45,908 bases of DNA from Chloroflexota bacterium (GTDB taxonomy: Bacteria > Chloroflexota > Limnocylindria > Limnocylindrales > CSP1-4), in assembly GCA_017881915.1 (NCBI GenBank), contig JADGQK010000015.1:1-45908 (forward strand), given 5' to 3'. Each line of letters begins with the position of its first letter. Positions within the stretch are counted from its first letter, which is position 1. A program made the position numbers and the translations under genes. Below, piece by piece: positions 18,350 through 26,127 of this stretch. Below the pieces are notes generated by a model. That model was not told the origin of the DNA. It worked only from the letters and a program-made list of their open reading frames with translations, and did no database searches.

Positions 18350-18439
18350 CTCAACCGCCTGCTGGTTCACTGCTACCGGATGCTGGGCTCGATCGACGAC
18401 GCCGAGGATGCCGTCCAGGACGCACTCATTCGGGCCTTG
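18350..18439 (+). pseudogene. Remnant of an ECF sigma factor (sigma-70 region 2)
   Basis: Immediately after the LacI stop, thirty codons read LNRLLVHCYRMLGS then IDDAEDAVQDALIRAL. This matches region 2 of ECF sigma factors, where forms like HCYRMLGS-x-DAEDAVQE-x-LLRAW are standard. There is no start, no region 4, and similarity ends where the yjbQ 3' end begins (18444). It is a truncated relic, not a gene, and marks a recombination edge of the sugar cluster. Confidence 0.75.
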
Positions 18440-18443
18440 CCGG

Positions 18444-18944
18444 CTACTCGCCCATCAGCTGGAGATGCACCTTCCGATCGCGCGCACGCGTTCCGTCGAA
18501 GTCGACGAAGTAGATCCGCCCGAATTCGCCGAGCTCCATCCGACCATCGACGATTGGAATCGTCTCCGAGCGACCGATCAGGGCCGAACGGACGTGGGCG
18601 TCGGTGTTGAGGCTCCAGACTGCCTCCTCGCCGAGATCCTCCACGGCATGCTGGATATGCAGCTTGCCGGGATGGAGATACTGCCCCTCGTGGCGGCAGG
18701 TCGGGACGATCAGCTCGAGGCGGTCGAGCATGTCCTGGAGGAGGTGCTCCGTGCCGTCGTACAGCCGGTCGTGCGACTCCTCCTGGATGATCACGCTGCA
18801 GGTGGTGTGCGGCGAGTAGACCGTGATCGTGCCCATCTGGATCCCCGAGCCGGAGACCGCCTGCTCCGCTGACGCGGTGACGTCGTGGAACATCGGCTTG
18901 TGAAGTGGGCTATGGACCTCGACGATCTGGTGGTATACGGTCAT
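18444..18944 (-). CDS. yjbQ: YjbQ family protein (UPF0047, secondary thiamine-phosphate synthase-type)
   Basis: The 166-residue cytosolic YjbQ-family protein is somewhat longer than the usual 130-145. Landmarks are ITVYSPHTTCSVIIQEE, a central histidine-rich stretch (PTCRHEGQYLHPGKLHIQHA) and the C-terminal GRIYFVDFDGTRARDRKVHLQLMGE. Members show weak thiamine-phosphate synthase activity in E. coli, but the physiological role is unsettled. AGGAGG lies 9 nt before the ATG at 18944. The ATG overlaps the stop of the TIM-like gene (ATGA), making it the last gene of the aldolase-kinase-isomerase-TIM operon. That placement implies work on a sugar-phosphate intermediate or its damage product. A decayed copy of its 3' end lies at 28886-28935. 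Confidence 0.9.
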   Translation of the reverse strand: MTVYHQIVEVHSPLHKPMFHDVTASAEQAVSGSGIQMGTITVYSPHTTCSVIIQEESHDRLYDGTEHLLQDMLDRLELIVPTCRHEGQYLHPGKLHIQHAVEDLGEEAVWSLNTDAHVRSALIGRSETIPIVDGRMELGEFGRIYFVDFDGTRARDRKVHLQLMGE

Positions 18945-19666
18945 TCGATTGATCCTCCTGGGTGTAGCTCGATCCAGGCCCAGTACATCGCGGTGATCAT
19001 CGAGCGCATCGTGGCGATCGGGTCGTCGGCTTTGAGGATCCCGCTGGAGGATCCTGTTCCGCCCACCCCGAGGCCAATCATCCCGGCCACGTCCGCGGGT
19101 GTCTGGACCCCGGCCCCGCACATCACGATGATCCCCGGGTCGATCCGCCCGACAAGCTCGACGGCCCGCTCGACGAATCCGCGCATCTCCGTGGCGGTGG
19201 ATCGGCTGGTCGCGATCAGCTCGGGCGGTTCGGCCAGGACGATATCCGGGCCGAGCATGGCCACAGCGGCCGCCTCCTCGGGCGAGTCCGCGTAGACCAG
19301 CGTGGCCAGGCCGACCTCTTTCGCTCGCCCGATCGCCCGGTTGATGTCGGAGAGGGTCAGCCTCCGCTCCGAGTGGTTGAGCATCGTGCCCACGGCGCCG
19401 GCCTCCTTGATCGCCTCGGCCAGGACGCTGCCGACCCCGCGGCCGGGAGTGACCGGATCCATGTGCTGGGCGAACACGAGGATGTGGCGGGTCTCGCGGG
19501 CGACGGCCGGGATGTCGACTGCCTGGGGATCGAAGATGACGCTGACCCCCAGCTCCGCGCTCACCTGGTCCGCCGCCAGCGCGAGGCGCACCGCCTCGGC
19601 GCCGTAGGCATACCCCTTCAGGCCGATCTCGAACAGCGGCGCCTGAAGGCGAATCTGGCTGTCCAT
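18941..19666 (-). CDS. Archaeal-type triosephosphate isomerase homologue with altered active-site loops
   Basis: The 241-residue TIM-barrel protein follows archaeal TpiA along its length: FAQHMDPVTPG, EAIKEAGAVGTMLNHSERR, DIVLAEPPEL and VMCGAGVQTPADV. Lys17, His68 and Glu146 sit at the catalytic Lys/His/Glu positions. However, the N-x-K of true TIMs reads G15-L-K17, the phosphate-gripping loop 6 (IGTG in archaeal enzymes) reads IATS (151-154), and the SHTGH segment is RGVGS. It may therefore isomerise a related sugar phosphate rather than DHAP; that is inference. The ATG at 19666 follows the isomerase stop, with an in-frame GTG at 19672 as an alternative. The 3' end overlaps yjbQ. In the operon it would act after the aldolase. 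Confidence 0.85.
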   Translation of the reverse strand: MDSQIRLQAPLFEIGLKGYAYGAEAVRLALAADQVSAELGVSVIFDPQAVDIPAVARETRHILVFAQHMDPVTPGRGVGSVLAEAIKEAGAVGTMLNHSERRLTLSDINRAIGRAKEVGLATLVYADSPEEAAAVAMLGPDIVLAEPPELIATSRSTATEMRGFVERAVELVGRIDPGIIVMCGAGVQTPADVAGMIGLGVGGTGSSSGILKADDPIATMRSMITAMYWAWIELHPGGSIE

Positions 19667-19668
19667 CG

Positions 19669-21057
19669 TCACACGACGACCGCTTCGATGCCCAGCATCC
19701 GGGCGAGGTGGAGCAGCTGCGGAGTCCAGCGCCCCTGGGCGGCTCCCATATGGTGGGTCGCCCCGGCCCGCAGCCAGGCATCGCACCAATCGGCGACAGG
19801 CAGCGTGTCGTGCTTGAACAGGGTCTGCGGGGCGGAGATCGAGCGGGGCGGGAACGGCAGGAGCTCGCCCTCCGAGATCACGAACCGCCAACGACCCTGA
19901 CCGACCGTGACCAGTGCCAGGTTGGTGATCGGGCCGGGCTGATAGGCAAACTCGAAGCCGGCTCCAAAGCCGTGGACGCCGTGGTAGTAGATCGAGTGCT
20001 TCACCCTGACCGCGCCCGGCGTACCCAGCGCAGGGTTGCCGTGGCCGTCGTGGGAGAACATGACTGCCTGCGAGTCGAAGTCGATCACGTAATTCTCGAG
20101 GGTCGTCGCCTGGCCGGCGAGTTCCTGGAGGATCAACTGGGCGACGGCCGTGTTGACATCTCCCTCGGGCGATGCCGGGATGCCGATCTCACACAGGCGG
20201 CCGGTCCCGTACGACGGGATGACTCCGACCCGCGGATCGGTCAGCCAGACCTGGTCGAACGCCGTGAACGCATCGAAATGGTGCTCTTTCACGACCGACT
20301 CGATGGCCAGTGCGAGGCGGACCGAGCGCTCGAACAGGGCCGGCTCCATCTCGACGGCATAGCGCGCCCGCTCGGCCGCCATGGTGGCCTCGACATCGGC
20401 CTGGGCGATCTCGCCGAAGCGCTGGGCGACCTTCTCCGGCTCGAGGGGCCAGACCACTGGGCCGATCGCCTGCCGGAGCGATAGACCGTCATACATGAGG
20501 TCGGTCATCCCCTCGAACGGGTGGCCGACGAGAGCCACCCGGGCGTCTCGCAAGCGCCGCCTGACCGCTGCGGCCTGGATCACCTCGCCGACGCGGCGGC
20601 GCCCATCAGGGTCATCGAACAGCGACGTGACCAGGGCGAACTCGCGGCCTGTCCGGATGAGCACTGCGGTGAGCTCGGGCATCCCGGCCATGCCACTGTT
20701 GAGCATGACCACGTCGAAGCCGTCGTCCTCGCCGAGCCGCCGGACCCGCTGGGCATTCCAGACGAGGACCGGGGCGGTCGTGTCGAGCAGGCAGCGGGCC
20801 GGCACGAGGCCCTTCGTGTAGGCCAGCTCGATGGCGACAATGACGTCGACGTCCTCGGAATTGAAGAGGCGGGCGGCGGCGGCGGCCTGGGCCTCCTCCT
20901 CGATCAGGCCCGGGTGGACAACGTCCCCGTACTCCGCGAGCAGGTCAGCGATCTCCTGCGCGGCGGCGGTGGCCGCCGGTCGCATGTGGCTGGTCTTGTT
21001 GTAGTCGTCCTCGAGCAGCGCCATGACCAGGACACCGATCTTCGCCTTTACCGTCAC
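19669..21057 (-). CDS. L-fucose/L-arabinose isomerase family protein
   Basis: This predicted aldose-ketose isomerase has 462 residues and an alpha/beta architecture like the FucI/AraA superfamily. Typical pieces are the N-terminal KIGVLVMALLEDDY, VDVIVAIELAYTKGLVPARCLL, VMLNSGMAGMPELTAVL and the C-terminal metal-site region (MFSHDGHGNPAL, FVISEGELLPFPP, GATHHMGAAQGRW). It is not close enough to AraA or FucI to fix the substrate. GGGAGG lies 6 nt before the GTG at 21057. It stands between the FGGY kinase and the TIM-like gene in a single minus-strand operon. The likely task is the first intracellular step: converting the imported aldose into the ketose used by the kinase. Confidence 0.88.
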   Translation of the reverse strand: MTVKAKIGVLVMALLEDDYNKTSHMRPAATAAAQEIADLLAEYGDVVHPGLIEEEAQAAAAARLFNSEDVDVIVAIELAYTKGLVPARCLLDTTAPVLVWNAQRVRRLGEDDGFDVVMLNSGMAGMPELTAVLIRTGREFALVTSLFDDPDGRRRVGEVIQAAAVRRRLRDARVALVGHPFEGMTDLMYDGLSLRQAIGPVVWPLEPEKVAQRFGEIAQADVEATMAAERARYAVEMEPALFERSVRLALAIESVVKEHHFDAFTAFDQVWLTDPRVGVIPSYGTGRLCEIGIPASPEGDVNTAVAQLILQELAGQATTLENYVIDFDSQAVMFSHDGHGNPALGTPGAVRVKHSIYYHGVHGFGAGFEFAYQPGPITNLALVTVGQGRWRFVISEGELLPFPPRSISAPQTLFKHDTLPVADWCDAWLRAGATHHMGAAQGRWTPQLLHLARMLGIEAVVV

Positions 21058-21073
21058 CGTTAGCCTCCCTCAA

Positions 21074-22639
21074 CTACCGATCAGGTTCATTTCGTGCGTA
21101 CCTCGGAGCGCCCTGCGTGCCCGCCGATTCGGCGAAGACTGGCCGCAGGGCTTCGAACAGGTTTCGATAGATGCCGTAGGACAGTGCGTAGGTTGGCCCG
21201 GTCGCTGGGTCCGGCTCGTACCGGCGGTCAACCGCGACCATCGCCCGCCCGCCCTCGTCGAGGTCCTGAAAGGCCCCGGCGGCGACGCCGGCCAGCATCG
21301 CGTCCCCGCGAATCGCCGCATCCTCGCCGCGCAGGGTGATCACCGGCAGGCCGCACACGTCCGCCTTGATCTGGTTCCACAGAGGGCTCCGTGCACCGCC
21401 ACCGTGGGCGTGGATCTCGCTCGTGGGGGCACCAGCGTCGGCGAGCAACTCGACGTTGCGCCGGAGCATGAACGCGACCGCCTCCAGGGTCGCTCGGACG
21501 AAATGGCCCTTGCGGTGTCCGAGGCCGAAGCCGTAGAAGACGCCCCGGGCGTTCCGGTCGTACTCCGGGCTGAAGGCGCCGGCGAGGTGGGGCAGCATCA
21601 GCAGTCCATCGGACCCTGCCGGAACGGTCGCCGCAAGCTCGGTCAGCAGGTCGTAGGCGACCCTCCCGTCACGTGCCGCGCGCTCGATCTCCTCGTGGCC
21701 GAAGGTATCCCGGAGCCAGGTCAGGGCCATGCCGCCGGTTGGGCAGACCGGGCAGTACAGGTAGCGACCGGGCGCGGAATGAATGTAAACCGGGGTCTGG
21801 CGACTCGGGTCGCGACCGTGACGGTCGACCGACGCCTGGAGGGTGAGCGCGCCGCCGGTGCTCTCCGAGACGATGCCCGGACCGGTGTTGCCGACTCCCA
21901 CCGCACCCGCTCCCTGGTCCATCCCGCCGGCGACGATGATCGCCCCGGGCGCGAGGCCCAGCGCCTCCGCCGCGATCGGGCCCAGGGTTCCGACGACGTC
22001 GCCGGGCTCGACTGGCTCGGCCAGTCGGCGGGCATCGACGCCCACGACGTCGAGCATCTCGTCCCACCAGCGACGGCCCACGATATCGAAGAGCAGCGAG
22101 GTGCACTGGACGCCGCCGTCGGTCACGAATCGCCCGGTCAGCCGGTGGAGCAGAAGATCCTCGACCAGGAGGAACCGGGCGGCGCGGGCGAACAGGTCCG
22201 GGTCATGGGCTCGCCACCACAGGAGCTTGCACGCCGTCCAGGTGGGAACGACGGACGGGACGCCGGTGACGTCGTAGATCCGGTCGAGACCGAAGCGCTC
22301 CTCGAGCTGGCGGGCCTCGGCCGTGGCCCGGTTGTCGAGCCAGACGAGGGCCGGGCCGATCGGCCGGCCATCGGCCGCAACTGGAATGACCGTCTCGCCT
22401 TGGCTGGAGACAGCGATCGCGGCAACCGACGCACGGTCCACCCCCGCCGTAGCCACGGCCCGCCGCACCGCGATCCGGGTCGCTTCCCAGTAGCGCTCCG
22501 GATCCAGCTCGGCCCGATCGAGGGCCGGAGTCCTGAGCCGGTATTCCTCCCCCGCCGCCGCGAGGAGGCGGCCGTCGTCGGCGAACAGTCCGGCCTTGAC
22601 GGCGGTGGTCCCAATATCCAGCCCGAGGAGCGTCGCCAT
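21074..22639 (-). CDS. FGGY family carbohydrate kinase
   Basis: This ATP-dependent sugar kinase has 521 residues and the actin-like double domain. The N-terminal phosphate-binding motif is LLGLDIGTTAVKAGLF, the catalytic aspartate lies in PALVWLDNRAT, and the C-terminal FGGY signature region is HAHGGGARSPLWNQIKADV. It belongs with xylulokinase, fuculokinase and LsrK-like enzymes; the substrate is not readable from sequence. The ATG at 22639 comes 11 nt after the aldolase stop with no strong Shine-Dalgarno, so coupling is likely. In the inferred pathway it phosphorylates the ketose made by the isomerase so that the class I aldolase can cleave it. Confidence 0.93.
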   Translation of the reverse strand: MATLLGLDIGTTAVKAGLFADDGRLLAAAGEEYRLRTPALDRAELDPERYWEATRIAVRRAVATAGVDRASVAAIAVSSQGETVIPVAADGRPIGPALVWLDNRATAEARQLEERFGLDRIYDVTGVPSVVPTWTACKLLWWRAHDPDLFARAARFLLVEDLLLHRLTGRFVTDGGVQCTSLLFDIVGRRWWDEMLDVVGVDARRLAEPVEPGDVVGTLGPIAAEALGLAPGAIIVAGGMDQGAGAVGVGNTGPGIVSESTGGALTLQASVDRHGRDPSRQTPVYIHSAPGRYLYCPVCPTGGMALTWLRDTFGHEEIERAARDGRVAYDLLTELAATVPAGSDGLLMLPHLAGAFSPEYDRNARGVFYGFGLGHRKGHFVRATLEAVAFMLRRNVELLADAGAPTSEIHAHGGGARSPLWNQIKADVCGLPVITLRGEDAAIRGDAMLAGVAAGAFQDLDEGGRAMVAVDRRYEPDPATGPTYALSYGIYRNLFEALRPVFAESAGTQGAPRYARNEPDR

Positions 22640-22650
22640 GCCCGGCCGGC

Positions 22651-23469
22651 CTACTTGATCCCGTACCTCTTGGCCGCCTCGACCGGGTCGAGCCCGGCCT
22701 TGACGACATCGCGCAGGGCCGCCAGGAACGCCTCCGTGTCCGCGGCCTGGATGAGGTTCCGCCCAAAGACGACCCCGCGCGCACCGGATCGAACGGCCGT
22801 CGCAGCAAGGGCCAGTGCATCCCGTTCGTGGGGCAGCTTCTTCGCTCCGAGAGCCAGGATCGGCACCGGCGTCGAGCGGACGATCTCGGCGAAGCGCTCG
22901 CCGGTGTGGAACGTCTTCACGAGGTCGACCCCCAGCTCGGCCACGATCCGGCAGCCGATCGAGATGACTTCGTGGCGCTCCTCGGGTGAGATGTCCTCAT
23001 GACCCGCCGGGTAGACCTCGCCCACGATCGGCACGCCTGCCGCGTGCTTCTCGGCGACACAGCGGGCCACCATCTCGACGTTCTCGGCGTCGATCGCTTC
23101 GGAGCCGGTCTTGATCGACATCCCGACCAGGACGATATCGGCTCCCAGCGCCGTTGCCTGGGCGGCGCTGACCATGGGCACGCTGCGGCTCTCGTGATAC
23201 GCCCACTGCGTCGCGTATTGGGTGCCCCAGTTGAGGCGGACCATCATGGCCGGAGCCCCGCGCCGTCCGAAGACAGAGGCAACGTGAGCGGCCATCCCCG
23301 GGCTGATCAGGATCGCATCGGCGCCGGCGAGCCGGTCGACGATCGCCGGCAGATCCTCGAATCCCGGGCGGGGGCCGTTGTACAGGCCGTGATCGATCGC
23401 CGCCACCACGACGTTGCTGCCGCCGTCGAACAGCCGCGCCAGGCGAACCTCCTCACCAGTTGACACCAC
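22651..23469 (-). CDS. Class I aldolase of the DeoC/FbaB/LsrF type
   Basis: This 272-residue TIM-barrel Schiff-base aldolase begins with the family-typical VVVAAIDHGLYNGPRPGFEDL. The probable Schiff-base lysine is Lys185 in VDLVKTFHTG, and a phosphate-binding end is seen in GARGVVFGRNLIQ. Relatives include archaeal fructose-bisphosphate aldolases and LsrF. With the kinase, it should split a phosphorylated ketose into DHAP (or a similar keto-phosphate) and an aldehyde. GGAGG lies 5 nt before the GTG at 23469. It is the first gene of the minus-strand operon, read from the promoter at 23555-23582. Confidence 0.9.
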   Translation of the reverse strand: MVSTGEEVRLARLFDGGSNVVVAAIDHGLYNGPRPGFEDLPAIVDRLAGADAILISPGMAAHVASVFGRRGAPAMMVRLNWGTQYATQWAYHESRSVPMVSAAQATALGADIVLVGMSIKTGSEAIDAENVEMVARCVAEKHAAGVPIVGEVYPAGHEDISPEERHEVISIGCRIVAELGVDLVKTFHTGERFAEIVRSTPVPILALGAKKLPHERDALALAATAVRSGARGVVFGRNLIQAADTEAFLAALRDVVKAGLDPVEAAKRYGIK

Positions 23470-23554
23470 CGCCGCCTCCGCTCAGGACCGCACTCGCCAC
23501 CGGGGCCCACCGGCGTCCGGTTAGGTGCGGAATATGTATGGAATAACGTCCACA

Positions 23555-23582
23555 ATGCTATTGCTCATGTTTCGAATGTCAA
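23555..23582 (-). promoter_or_regulatory. Promoter candidate for the aldolase-kinase-isomerase operon
   Basis: On the minus strand TTGACA (23582-23577) and TAGCAT (23560-23555) are 16 nt apart, about 80 nt upstream of the aldolase start. The spacer contains one TCGAAACAT half-site, so a bound regulator would occlude the promoter. This lies in the AT-richest part of the neighbourhood, as expected for a divergent control region. Confidence 0.6.
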
Positions 23583-23668
23583 GTCGAGCCCGATGCCTTA
23601 TCGGGTGCCTCGAGCACGTTTGGGCGGGGATATCTCCCACTCAAACCGCCGCCGACATATCGAAACAT
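23567..23668. promoter_or_regulatory. Paired inverted half-sites in the divergent control region (DeoR-type operator candidate)
   Basis: ATGTTTCGA (23567-23575) and its exact complement TCGAAACAT (23660-23668) lie 84 bp apart between the two operons. GlpR/DeoR-type regulators often bind TTTCG- or TTCG-containing repeats, and a DeoR gene is part of the plus-strand operon. A loop-forming repressor controlling both directions is the likely reading, by inference. A short hairpin (CCCGAT-gcctt-ATCGGG, 23589-23605) lies between the sites. Confidence 0.5.
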
Positions 23669-23779
23669 ACAGGTTGGTGTTGCGATTCACTTCTGTTTGG
23701 AGGTAGGATGCGCTTGGACTCTGTAACCTTCGGGGCCGCGCTCGACCTGCGGCCGGATCGCTCGAAAGGAGAAAGGGCG

Positions 23780-25129
23780 TTGAATCGGAAGCCAACCCTG
23801 TTCGTCACGGCCATGATGGTCGCGACGATTCTTGTGCAGGCCTGCTCCTCGGCAGCCTCGACCGCGACCCCCTCCACCGCGCCGACCAGTGGAGCACCCT
23901 CCACGGCAGCGAGCTCGCCCTCGGCCCCGGCCGCGCCGGTGACCCTGACCCTCTGGCATAACTACGGTGTCGAGGCGAATGCCAAGGTGACCGAGGCACT
24001 CGCCAAGGCGTATATGGCCGCCAACCCCAATGTGACGATCCAGCTCGTCGCCCAGCCGGCCGACAACTACTTCGCCCTGCTGAAGGCGGCTGCGATCTCG
24101 AAGACCGGCCCTGACCTCCTGACGATGTGGACGGGCCTCTTCGCACTCCAGAACCAGGCCTTCCTCGAGCCCCTCAACCAGTACATCCCGGTCGACACCC
24201 TGAACAAGTTCGACGGGGTCAACTGGTGCTCGAAGAACCTCGACGTCAACACCGGCGCGATCTGCGTGCCGCTCGACCTGCAGTACTACAACGGCTTCTA
24301 CAACAAGGATCTGTTCACCAAGGCCGGCATCACCTCGTTCCCGACCACCTGGGACGAGCTCTATACCGCCTGCGACAAGCTCAAGGCAATCAACGTCCTG
24401 CCGTTCACCTACGGAACCGGCCTGCAGGCCCTCAACGCCGGGTTCTACCCGTACTACGACCTCAGCTACATGATGATGATGTACTCGGTCAGCGACTGGA
24501 AGAAGCTCTACAACGGCCAGATTGCCTGGACCGACCCGGCGATCGTCGCCCAGCTGACGAAGTGGGCGGCCCTCAAGACCAAGGGCTGCACGAACAGCGA
24601 CGTCCTGGCCAACAACGAGTCCGTGTCCCAGTTCGAGACGGGCAAGGCCGCCATGACCATGGAAGGCTCGTGGGGCTTCCAGGAGTTCAGCGACAAGCTT
24701 GGCGCCAAGGTCGGCGTGTTCACGCCGCCGTTCAGCGACACGTCGATCAAGGGCGTCGTCGAATTCCCGGGCGATGGCTTCGGCGTGACGAGCTACTCGC
24801 AGCACAAGGCTGAAGCGGCCGCTTTCCTGGCCTGGATGGTGACCCCCGACGCCCAGAAGATCATCGCCGATGGCGGCCTGATCCCAACGGTCGCCGGCAC
24901 CTCCGCGACGCAGCCGCTCGCCACCGCGATGCTCGACTACGCCGCCAACCAGGGCTTCACCCGCTACCCGATGATCGACAACGTCATCCAGCCCGAGGTC
25001 ACCGACGTCGCCACGAAGGTCCTTGACGCCGTGCTCGCCGGGACGATGTCGCCGCAGGATGCGGCGCAGAAGATCAAGGACGCGCTGATGGCGCTGCCGG
25101 CCGACCGGCGCGGCGACACCTTCCAGTAG
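23780..25129 (+). CDS. Sugar ABC transporter substrate-binding lipoprotein (CUT1), second system
   Basis: This lipid-anchored binding protein has 449 residues. The signal peptide ends in the lipobox LVQAC with Cys22, then a Ser/Ala/Pro/Thr linker, then an SBP family 1 domain (VTLTLWHNYGVEANAKVTEALAKAYMAANPNV; YYNGFYNKDLFTKAGITSFPTTWDELY; FETGKAAMTMEGSWGF). The frame is open upstream to 23525, but the signal peptide begins at the TTG at 23780, with GGAG about 10 nt before it. The ligand is probably the unidentified sugar handled by the divergent isomerase-kinase-aldolase operon. It is followed by a hairpin and two permease genes. Confidence 0.94.
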   Translation: MNRKPTLFVTAMMVATILVQACSSAASTATPSTAPTSGAPSTAASSPSAPAAPVTLTLWHNYGVEANAKVTEALAKAYMAANPNVTIQLVAQPADNYFALLKAAAISKTGPDLLTMWTGLFALQNQAFLEPLNQYIPVDTLNKFDGVNWCSKNLDVNTGAICVPLDLQYYNGFYNKDLFTKAGITSFPTTWDELYTACDKLKAINVLPFTYGTGLQALNAGFYPYYDLSYMMMMYSVSDWKKLYNGQIAWTDPAIVAQLTKWAALKTKGCTNSDVLANNESVSQFETGKAAMTMEGSWGFQEFSDKLGAKVGVFTPPFSDTSIKGVVEFPGDGFGVTSYSQHKAEAAAFLAWMVTPDAQKIIADGGLIPTVAGTSATQPLATAMLDYAANQGFTRYPMIDNVIQPEVTDVATKVLDAVLAGTMSPQDAAQKIKDALMALPADRRGDTFQ

Positions 25130-25144
25130 ACGGATACGGTCAGG

Positions 25145-25175
25145 ACCGGGATCGTCGATCTCCGACGGTCCCGGT
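25145..25175. other. Hairpin between binding-protein and permease genes, second system
   Basis: ACCGGGATCGTC (25145-25156) can pair with GACGGTCCCGGT (25164-25175) with one mismatch and a 7-nt loop. It lies in the 71-nt gap after the binding-protein stop, the same place as the hairpin at 15445-15474 in the other transporter operon. No U-run follows. It probably stabilises the upstream message or partly stops transcription. Confidence 0.6.
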
Positions 25176-25200
25176 TGGCTGATCTCCACGGGATCCCCGG

Positions 25201-26127
25201 ATGACCGCACCCGCAGCGTCGCGCAGATCATCCTCATCGCTCGCGCCACGTCCGCTCGCAGGTCGGCTCAGGCGATCGCAGCGACGAGCCGGGCTGGTCT
25301 TCATCCTGCCTTTCGTCGCCCTGGAGCTGTTCCTCCTCGTCCTGCCGATGCTGCAGACCCTGTACTACAGCTTCACCAGGTGGGACGGCCTGAGCTCGAC
25401 CTGGATCGGCCTGGACAACTACCAGCGGCTGTTCGGCGACTCGACATTCTGGCGGGTCGTCCTCAACAACGTGTTCCTGCTCCTGTCGATCCCGTTCGCC
25501 ATCCTGATCCCGCTGCTCGTCGCCTTCCTGCTCAACGAGCACGTCCGGGGCTGGCGCTTCTTCCGCTCGATCTACTTCCTGCCGACGGCGATCTCGTGGG
25601 TCGTGATCGGGATGGTCGCCATCCGGGTCTTCGCCTCGGAAGGGATCCTCAACAACCTGTTCGACCAGCTCCACCTGCCGATCCACCTCGACCTGCTCGG
25701 CGGCGAGCTGTCGGCGATGCTGGCCGTGAGCATCACCTTCATCTGGTCGGTCTTCGGGACGAACACGATCATCTTCATCACCGGGATGGCCACCCTTGAC
25801 CGGGAGATCTACGACGCGGCCAAGGTCGACGGCGCCGGCTCCTTCGCGACGTTCCGGCTGATCACGATCCCGATGCTGATGCGGTTCATCCAGTTCGCGT
25901 TCATCGTGACCCTGATCACCGCGTTCACGGCCCTGTTCAGCCTGATCTTCATCATGACCGGCGGCGGGCCTGGCTACGGCACGACCACGCTTGAGTTCTA
26001 CGTCTACCAGCAGGCCTTCTCGGTCGGTGTCTTCGGCTACGGGGCCGCGATCGGGGTCGTCCTGTCGGTGATCGTCTTCGTGATCAGCCTCGCCCAGACC
26101 CGCCTCTTCCGCAGCCGGCTCGACTGA
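25201..26127 (+). CDS. Sugar ABC transporter permease, MalF-like (CUT1), second system
   Basis: This membrane subunit has 308 residues. An arginine-rich cytoplasmic N-terminus precedes GLVFILPFVALELFLLVLPMLQTLYYSF, the classic first helix of MalF/UgpA-type permeases. The EAA loop reads DREIYDAAKVDGAGSFATFRLITIP, and MTGGGPGYGTTTLEFYVYQQAF is the conserved late segment. The ATG at 25201 is the first start after the hairpin. The stop and the next ATG share one base (TGATG). No ATPase gene follows, so the system must borrow a shared one. Confidence 0.94.
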   Translation: MTAPAASRRSSSSLAPRPLAGRLRRSQRRAGLVFILPFVALELFLLVLPMLQTLYYSFTRWDGLSSTWIGLDNYQRLFGDSTFWRVVLNNVFLLLSIPFAILIPLLVAFLLNEHVRGWRFFRSIYFLPTAISWVVIGMVAIRVFASEGILNNLFDQLHLPIHLDLLGGELSAMLAVSITFIWSVFGTNTIIFITGMATLDREIYDAAKVDGAGSFATFRLITIPMLMRFIQFAFIVTLITAFTALFSLIFIMTGGGPGYGTTTLEFYVYQQAFSVGVFGYGAAIGVVLSVIVFVISLAQTRLFRSRLD

